DNA from: Parcubacteria group bacterium GW2011_GWA2_47_7
GTDB lineage: Bacteria; Patescibacteriota; Minisyncoccia; Phycocordibacterales; UBA6899
Reading direction: 5' to 3'
Assembly (NCBI GenBank): GCA_000999395.1
Contig: LCOM01000002.1
Location: 1-16,678 of the forward strand
Length of the DNA: 16,678 nt
Shown here: positions 13,384 through 16,678 of the stretch, piece after piece
Position numbering within the stretch: position 1 is the stretch's first letter
How the letters are laid out: every line of letters starts with the position of its first letter
Program-made: the position numbers and the translations under genes
The notes under the pieces: model-generated
The model's database searches: none
What the model was told of the DNA's origin: nothing
The model's input: the letters and a program-made list of their open reading frames with translations, nothing else

Positions 13384-14022
13384 ATGAACTTTATGTGGAA
13401 TATAATTGTTACGGACAATAATCGTTATTTTGAAGAATATCTCGACTTGGTAAAGTCTACTATTCTCGAGAAAACAGAAACTCTAAATGCAACAGCAAAG
13501 AAAATTCAAGGCATGAATTTAGCTGGTGATGAGGCAGATCGTAGCGATGACTATTTAAGCGATTTGGCCTACGAGTTAGAGCAATTAGAGCAAATTATGT
13601 ATGGATCTTTTGTGATGAGTATCTTTGCATATATGGAAGCGAGGTTGGTTGATTTATGCAAACACATTGAAAAAGAAGATTCACACGTTTTTTCCCATAC
13701 AGATTTAAGGGGACAAGGTGCCAATAGGGCAATTCTGTATATTGAAAAAGTGTTGAAACAAAAATTTCCAGTCAGTGATGATACTCGTGAAGAATTTCAA
13801 ACTATTTCGCTGATAAGAAATGCGCTTGTGCATAATGAGGCCCACATAAAAGATAATGACCTGCCCCGCTTGTCTAAACTTACAAGTGAGCCTACAAAAT
13901 ATTTATACCTAAGCCAATTAGGCGAAGTTAGTTTTACTGGCGAATACCTCACTTCATTGTTACTACTGAATAAGAAGATTTGTTCTGAAATAACTGAGAA
14001 TACCAAGGTGGCTAATTGGTAG
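13384..14022 (+). CDS. HEPN-motif protein, 212 aa
   Basis: The protein is mostly helical and contains IRNALVHNEAH, where Arg145-Asn146 and His150 form the R-N-x3-H version of the RX4-6H motif that defines HEPN domains. HEPN proteins are often RNases in toxin-antitoxin and defence systems, but inactive or scaffold versions exist. A second conserved-looking helix, SFVMSIFAYMEARLVDLCKHI (about 75-95), matches the amphipathic helix that usually precedes the motif in HEPN-like proteins. No nucleotidyltransferase (MNT) partner lies beside it. I chose the ATG at 13384 because of the TATAAT box 6 nt upstream. The same frame is open far upstream into rplB, but that part is a shadow. The coding sequence is visibly more AT-rich than the ribosomal genes, suggesting a different origin. 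Confidence 0.7.
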   Translation: MNFMWNIIVTDNNRYFEEYLDLVKSTILEKTETLNATAKKIQGMNLAGDEADRSDDYLSDLAYELEQLEQIMYGSFVMSIFAYMEARLVDLCKHIEKEDSHVFSHTDLRGQGANRAILYIEKVLKQKFPVSDDTREEFQTISLIRNALVHNEAHIKDNDLPRLSKLTSEPTKYLYLSQLGEVSFTGEYLTSLLLLNKKICSEITENTKVANW

Positions 14023-14056
14023 GCACTCCATTATTTTAATATTTTATCAGAATTTT

Positions 14057-14380
14057 TTAGATGTCATCAGCATCAATACCGAGCTGTATAATATCTTCGC
14101 GAAGTTTCTCAAATTCAGCATCACCAATCTCCTGCTTTAGGGCGGCAACGGCCTCTCGCTGCACAGTCCCGAGTGAGCGTTTAGAAAGAGTATCAGCCAT
14201 AACCATTGCGTGCCCAATTATGAGGTTCTGGAGCTTTAGTAGATTGAATAATTTTTTGCTGAGATCAAGCGAAATTAGTAGAGACTCAGAGGTTTTCTCA
14301 AAAGCTTTTTGAATAGCACGAAATCGGATGTAAACATCGAGGATAACAACAATGACCAGCACTCCAAGTATAAATTCCAT
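14057..14380 (-). CDS. Small membrane-anchored helical protein, 107 aa
   Basis: The family is not recognised. An N-terminal hydrophobic segment (MEFILGVLVIVVILDVYIRF, residues 1-20) looks like a single membrane anchor with little positive charge before it. The rest is helical and charged, with a heptad-like stretch (KKLFNLLKLQNLIIGHAMVMAD) and an acidic end (LREDIIQLGIDADDI). The topology would resemble small membrane proteins with one helix and a cytoplasmic coiled coil. It converges with the HEPN gene. On its 5' side, 3 nt separate it from the stop of a possible mini-gene on the same strand. No Shine-Dalgarno is evident, so coupling with that frame may matter. Confidence 0.6.
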   Translation of the reverse strand: MEFILGVLVIVVILDVYIRFRAIQKAFEKTSESLLISLDLSKKLFNLLKLQNLIIGHAMVMADTLSKRSLGTVQREAVAALKQEIGDAEFEKLREDIIQLGIDADDI

Positions 14381-14383
14381 TGG

Positions 14384-14512
14384 TTAATGGTACCCTTGCT
14401 CAGTGAGAGCGTCAATTTGAAGCTCGCGCCGCGCAATCTGAAGGAGGTCAGTCCCCTCGCAAATCAAAATATTGTGGCCTTGCATTAAAAGTGCAACTCC
14501 GTCTGAATTCAC
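14384..14512 (-). CDS. Possible 42-aa mini-gene upstream of the membrane protein
   Basis: On the minus strand a frame opens after a TAA and runs to a TAA at 14384-14386, 3 nt before the ATG of the membrane-anchored protein. With a GTG start at 14512 it encodes 42 residues beginning VNSDGVALLMQGHNILICEG and ending QIDALTEQGYH, a protein-like composition. An ATG inside the frame (MQGHNILI) would give 30 aa. The open frame ends upstream in a 38-bp palindrome, so it could instead be the remnant of a longer gene. There is no similarity I recognise. Confidence 0.35.
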   Translation of the reverse strand: MNSDGVALLMQGHNILICEGTDLLQIARRELQIDALTEQGYH

Positions 14513-14517
14513 GTATT

Positions 14518-14555
14518 CAACAAAAACATATGCTTATAAGCATATGTTTTTGTTG
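14518..14555. repeat. 38-bp perfect palindrome
   Basis: The sequence from 14518 to 14555 is its own reverse complement over all 38 bases. It begins CAACAAAAACATATGC and is centred on TTATAA. It separates a leftward unit (14057-14512) from a rightward gene (14639). It could be a two-way terminator, an operator or a cruciform-forming site. Confidence 0.75.
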
Positions 14556-14604
14556 TTTATTCTGGTGGTGCATGCTCGTGTTTTCTTTGTGAATGAGATT
14601 ATGC

Positions 14605-14632
14605 TTTACAATCCATAGTGCATCGTTACAAT
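14605..14632 (+). promoter_or_regulatory. Promoter of the 117-aa gene, leaderless
   Basis: TTTACA (14605-14610) and TACAAT (14627-14632) are 16 nt apart, a good sigma-70 type promoter. The -10 ends 6 nt before the ATG at 14639, placing the transcription start on the start codon. This is the best-supported leaderless case in the window because both hexamers are present. Confidence 0.65.
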
Positions 14633-14638
14633 AGAAAT

Positions 14639-14992
14639 ATGAATCAAAATGAAAAAAATATTCCTGACGATCATTGTATGTCTCCGGATGAAGTCCATTA
14701 TACGAACGCATGTATAGATATTGAGCAATCTCAGGAGATAATAAGGACTGCCATCGCATTTGAGCGATCTAAGGGGCAATTATCAGATGAAGCAATAGAT
14801 CGTGAACGCATTCTTAACCAAAAGCTTATAGACTTAGAGAGGCAAAAGAAATTCTTGCTCATGCTCGAACGAATAACCGACCTGAAGGAAAGAGAAGCTG
14901 TGGAAATGCGGTTTTACAAGGAGGGATACCCTCCTGAAATATTTGTGACTGATGAAAATTTTATCGTCGACGGTCCTGATGCCTTGCAGTAG
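14639..14992 (+). CDS. Hypothetical helical protein, 117 aa
   Basis: The family is not recognised. The protein is highly charged and mostly helical. Residues 45-90 look like a coiled coil (ERILNQKLIDLERQKKFLLM). A stretch LKEREAVEMRFYKEGYPPE faintly recalls sigma-factor region 4, but the helix-turn-helix is not complete and I do not claim that function. It has no signal peptide or membrane segment. The start at ATG 14639 is favoured over an in-frame GTG at 14618 because a promoter -10 box lies between them. The next 132 nt to the convergent terminator contain a short ACCCC-TGA-GGGGT inverted repeat (15050-15062) but no T-run terminator for this gene. Confidence 0.6.
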   Translation: MNQNEKNIPDDHCMSPDEVHYTNACIDIEQSQEIIRTAIAFERSKGQLSDEAIDRERILNQKLIDLERQKKFLLMLERITDLKEREAVEMRFYKEGYPPEIFVTDENFIVDGPDALQ

Positions 14993-15099
14993 GGAGGTAA
15001 TATAAATAGATTGATTTCTTTTTTTAAATTATTGAGGAAGAGTCTCATCACCCCTGAGGGGTCGGGCTCCTCATAAACTGAAAATAATGTGTTCTTGAG

Positions 15100-15124
15100 A
15101 AAACAAAAACCCGCTGCGAGCGGG
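15100..15124 (-). terminator. Intrinsic terminator of the 116-aa minus-strand gene
   Basis: On the minus strand CCCGCT and AGCGGG (15119-15124 with 15110-15115) form a 6-bp GC-rich stem with a 3-nt loop, followed by TTTTTGTTTT. It begins directly after the stop codon at 15125. Confidence 0.9.
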
Positions 15125-15475
15125 TCATTTGGATTTTCCAAGTCTTGAAAGAATTTCTTGGGTGAGAATATTCGGGTCAAGCACCGGTTCAGAGAGTTTT
15201 TCCGTCTGCTCTCGCGATTCGGCGATTTCTATTGTTCTTATCATGAGCAGTATCAATGACATGACATAGTGTCGAAATTCTTCAGGGGTGGATGCCGCAA
15301 CTCTCTTGTGTGCATTTTTTGCATTCTTTCCGATGAGGTCGATGAGCCCGCCAATTATCGGATTAATCGTATTCAGTCGAAGAATATTTTTCTGTATGTA
15401 CGCGTTGAGCGCTGCCTGTCCCTGTGGTATTTCCTGGCTTGAGGATAAGATATCTGTCGATGAAATGTGCTTCAT
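15125..15475 (-). CDS. Hypothetical protein, 116 aa
   Basis: The family is not recognised. The protein is probably all-helical and soluble. It has a Ser/Gln-rich N-terminus (SSTDILSSSQEIPQGQ), a central mildly hydrophobic segment (INPIIGGLIDLIGKNAKNAHKR) and a second helix (RHYVMSLILLMIRTIEIAE). The hydrophobic parts could pack as a helical bundle or touch the membrane but are not clear transmembrane helices. The gene is well defined: a TTGACA promoter, a GAGG ribosome-binding site 6 nt before the ATG, and a terminator abutting the stop codon. This makes it a single-gene unit. Nothing shows its function. Confidence 0.7.
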   Translation of the reverse strand: MKHISSTDILSSSQEIPQGQAALNAYIQKNILRLNTINPIIGGLIDLIGKNAKNAHKRVAASTPEEFRHYVMSLILLMIRTIEIAESREQTEKLSEPVLDPNILTQEILSRLGKSK

Positions 15476-15512
15476 TTATGCCTCGCTCCCTAGCGGTCAG
15501 TTATCTTTTGTC

Positions 15513-15541
15513 ATTGTGAGCGGTTCTGGTTGTAGTGTCAA
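15513..15541 (-). promoter_or_regulatory. Promoter of the 116-aa minus-strand gene
   Basis: On the minus strand a perfect TTGACA (15536-15541) is followed after 17 nt by CACAAT (15513-15518). The predicted start is about 30 nt before the ATG at 15475, with a GAGG ribosome-binding site in the leader. Confidence 0.6.
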
Positions 15542-15595
15542 GAATTAACGGTACATAAAGCATCTAATATTTTTTGCACCCCTTGAAGCTTTATG

Positions 15596-15623
15596 AAAAA
15601 TAAAAACCCGCCTCATGGGCGAG
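15596..15623 (-). terminator. Intrinsic terminator of the GNAT gene
   Basis: On the minus strand CTCGCC (15618-15623) pairs with GGCGGG (15607-15612), including one U-G pair, around a 5-nt loop. The tail TTTTTATTTTT follows. It lies 12 nt after the stop codon. Confidence 0.85.
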
Positions 15624-15635
15624 TTGAGTGGTTGG

Positions 15636-16082
15636 CTATGATGAACACCCTGCCTTCGGTGGGAGAGCGAGTTCTAGTACGAATCCATTTTCAGCATCAG
15701 TGTAACATTGTGAGATCAAGCTCTTCACCGTGAAGCCGAATTTTTTGTGGAGAGCAATACTCGCCATATTTGATACGCGGATGGTGCTATATATTTTCAT
15801 GAAGCCATGGGTACGCGCATATGCAATAAGCCATGCCATCATAATTCCACCAATACCACCATGCTGATAGCGCGGAATCACGGCAAATGAAATGGTAAAG
15901 ATTGCTCCGTGACACCGTGGTGGCCAGATATCTGGATTTTCATTATAGGTGTGGTGACGCATGAATGAGATTGACCCAATCCTTCGTTTTCCCTTCATGA
16001 CCCAGAATGAAATAATCTCTTGCCGTGCATAGAAGCTTGGTTTTCCATAGTCACCTTTTTGCGGGTAGCATTTTTGCTCCAT
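15636..16082 (-). CDS. GNAT-family N-acetyltransferase
   Basis: This 148-aa protein has the GNAT acetyl-CoA-binding signature: the strand ISFAVIPRYQHGGIGGIMM, with Q73-x-x-G-x-G in the pyrophosphate loop, then a long helix. The motif B region NMASIALHKKFGF (about 105-117), with the Asn and the final KFGF, also matches. GNAT enzymes move an acetyl group from acetyl-CoA to an amine on a protein, antibiotic or metabolite. The acceptor is not predictable here. The N-terminal 55 residues are less typical (FYARQEIISFWVMKGKRRIGS) and form the early beta strands. The gene is divergent from the receiver protein gene and ends in its own terminator. No clear Shine-Dalgarno precedes the ATG at 16082. Confidence 0.85.
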   Translation of the reverse strand: MEQKCYPQKGDYGKPSFYARQEIISFWVMKGKRRIGSISFMRHHTYNENPDIWPPRCHGAIFTISFAVIPRYQHGGIGGIMMAWLIAYARTHGFMKIYSTIRVSNMASIALHKKFGFTVKSLISQCYTDAENGFVLELALPPKAGCSS

Positions 16083-16230
16083 AACGGAGAGCCCTCATGC
16101 ATCCCGAGGCGTATCCGCTTTCAGTATCGCAATTTCCACTAGAATTCTCCTAGAAATTTTTCTTTGCTCAGGATACTCTATGAAGTATTTTCATCATTCG
16201 AAGGTGTACTTTTCTCAATCACGCCAACGG

Positions 16231-16239
16231 TGGTAAACT
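16231..16239 (+). promoter_or_regulatory. Extended -10 promoter of the receiver gene
   Basis: TGGTAAACT is an extended -10 (TGn plus TAAACT at 16234-16239) with a weak TTTCTC 17 nt upstream. The predicted start is near 16246, giving a leader of about 14 nt without a Shine-Dalgarno sequence. Confidence 0.45.
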
Positions 16240-16259
16240 AAAGGTACTCAATTATTTCC

Positions 16260-16637
16260 ATGGACGCCCCCAAAACAATTTTAATCGTGGAAGATTCCAA
16301 GCTCTTGCGTGGTGTTCTTCGTGGCCTGCTCGAGGCTGGGGGATTTGTGGTCTTGGAAGCGGAGGACGGACAAATGGGCTTTGATACTGCAACGTCTAAA
16401 CATCCTGACCTCATTGTTCTTGATCTTATGATGCCCGTTATGGATGGCATAGAAATGTATCAAAAGTTGCGTACTGATGCGTGGGGTGTTGATGTGCCCG
16501 TCATCATTCTTACTGCGACAAAAACTGAAAAAATCACCTCATGGTTGAATGCCGAACATCTCGATTTTTTTATGAAAGACAACAGTATGATGGATGAAGT
16601 TGTTTTGTGCGCCAAGCGACGATTGGGACTGGTTTAA
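16260..16637 (+). CDS. Stand-alone response regulator receiver (CheY-like)
   Basis: This 125-aa protein is a single receiver domain with all the key residues. Glu11-Asp12 form the Mg2+ site, Asp55 in LDLMMP is the phosphorylation site, Thr85 in ILTATK is the switch threonine, and Lys106 in FFMKDN is the conserved lysine. There is no output domain, so it must act by binding a partner, like CheY or Spo0F. No histidine kinase is visible in the window, and the window ends 41 nt after its stop, so a partner gene could follow. The loop after Asp55 (MDGIEMYQKLRTDAWGVDVP) is normal in length. The ATG at 16260 starts directly before the first beta strand (KTILIVEDS). Confidence 0.92.
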   Translation: MDAPKTILIVEDSKLLRGVLRGLLEAGGFVVLEAEDGQMGFDTATSKHPDLIVLDLMMPVMDGIEMYQKLRTDAWGVDVPVIILTATKTEKITSWLNAEHLDFFMKDNSMMDEVVLCAKRRLGLV

Positions 16638-16678
16638 TATTGAATCTTATTTTGCTGCGATAAGGTATACGCCGATGA

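Noticed and set aside
14880..14950. Sigma-factor region 4-like stretch in the 117-aa protein
   Set aside because: Only a short resemblance (LKEREAVEMRFY). The helix-turn-helix is incomplete and no region 2 is present.
15050..15062. ACCCC-TGA-GGGGT inverted repeat as a terminator
   Set aside because: No T-run follows on either strand. It may be incidental.
1..16678. CRISPR array, insertion sequence, rRNA gene or recoded stop codons
   Set aside because: No regularly spaced repeats, transposase or rRNA sequence was seen, and TGA ends several good genes, so the code appears standard.

Overview
The window looks like a chromosomal segment of a Candidate Phyla Radiation (Patescibacteria) bacterium, most likely a parcubacterial (Kaiserbacteria-like) lineage. 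This is inferred from three things. Translation genes lie among many short lineage-specific proteins. The order tuf-rpsJ-rplC-rplD-rplW-rplB is kept, with terminal extensions on several ribosomal proteins. Shine-Dalgarno sequences are scarce. TGA ends several genes, so the genetic code looks standard. The taxonomic call rests on gene content and style only, because no rRNA gene is present.

Left part (1-8030). A small unknown gene on the minus strand is divergent from fusA (EF-G), which forms a single-gene unit with its own promoter and terminator. Next comes a secreted MlaC/Ttg2-type phospholipid-carrier protein, unexpected if the host has no outer membrane. Two tandem cytoplasmic coiled-coil proteins follow, one with two blocks of Asp/Glu. 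A P-loop kinase-like gene is then divergent from two tandem HAD-phosphatase paralogues. The 48-bp gap between the kinase and the first phosphatase contains one 8-bp sequence that can serve as a -10 box on both strands. A small unknown gene and a YdjM-like membrane hydrolase close this part.

Centre (8030-13260). A 377-base non-coding region holds a cluster of DnaA-box sequences, a good extended -10 promoter whose -35 is overlapped by a perfect inverted repeat, and a hairpin-rich leader before tuf. The S10-type operon follows: tuf, rpsJ, rplC, rplD, rplW, rplB. It stops after rplB at a strong terminator, where most bacteria continue with rpsS-rplV-rpsC. The gaps after rpsJ, rplW and rplB are not plain spacers. 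Each starts at or near the upstream stop codon and can fold extensively. The two after rplW and rplB have almost the same size (127 and 128 nt) and layout: a long closing stem around three hairpins.

Right part (13260-16678). This is an AT-rich accessory stretch. It contains a HEPN-motif protein, a small membrane-anchored protein with a possible upstream mini-gene, a 38-bp perfect palindrome, two short unknown genes, a GNAT acetyltransferase and a stand-alone response-regulator receiver protein.

Regulatory style. In at least four genes a -10 box ends exactly 6 nt before the ATG, and in a fifth 8 nt before it. These look like leaderless mRNAs. Clear Shine-Dalgarno sequences are limited to a few, mostly minus-strand, genes.
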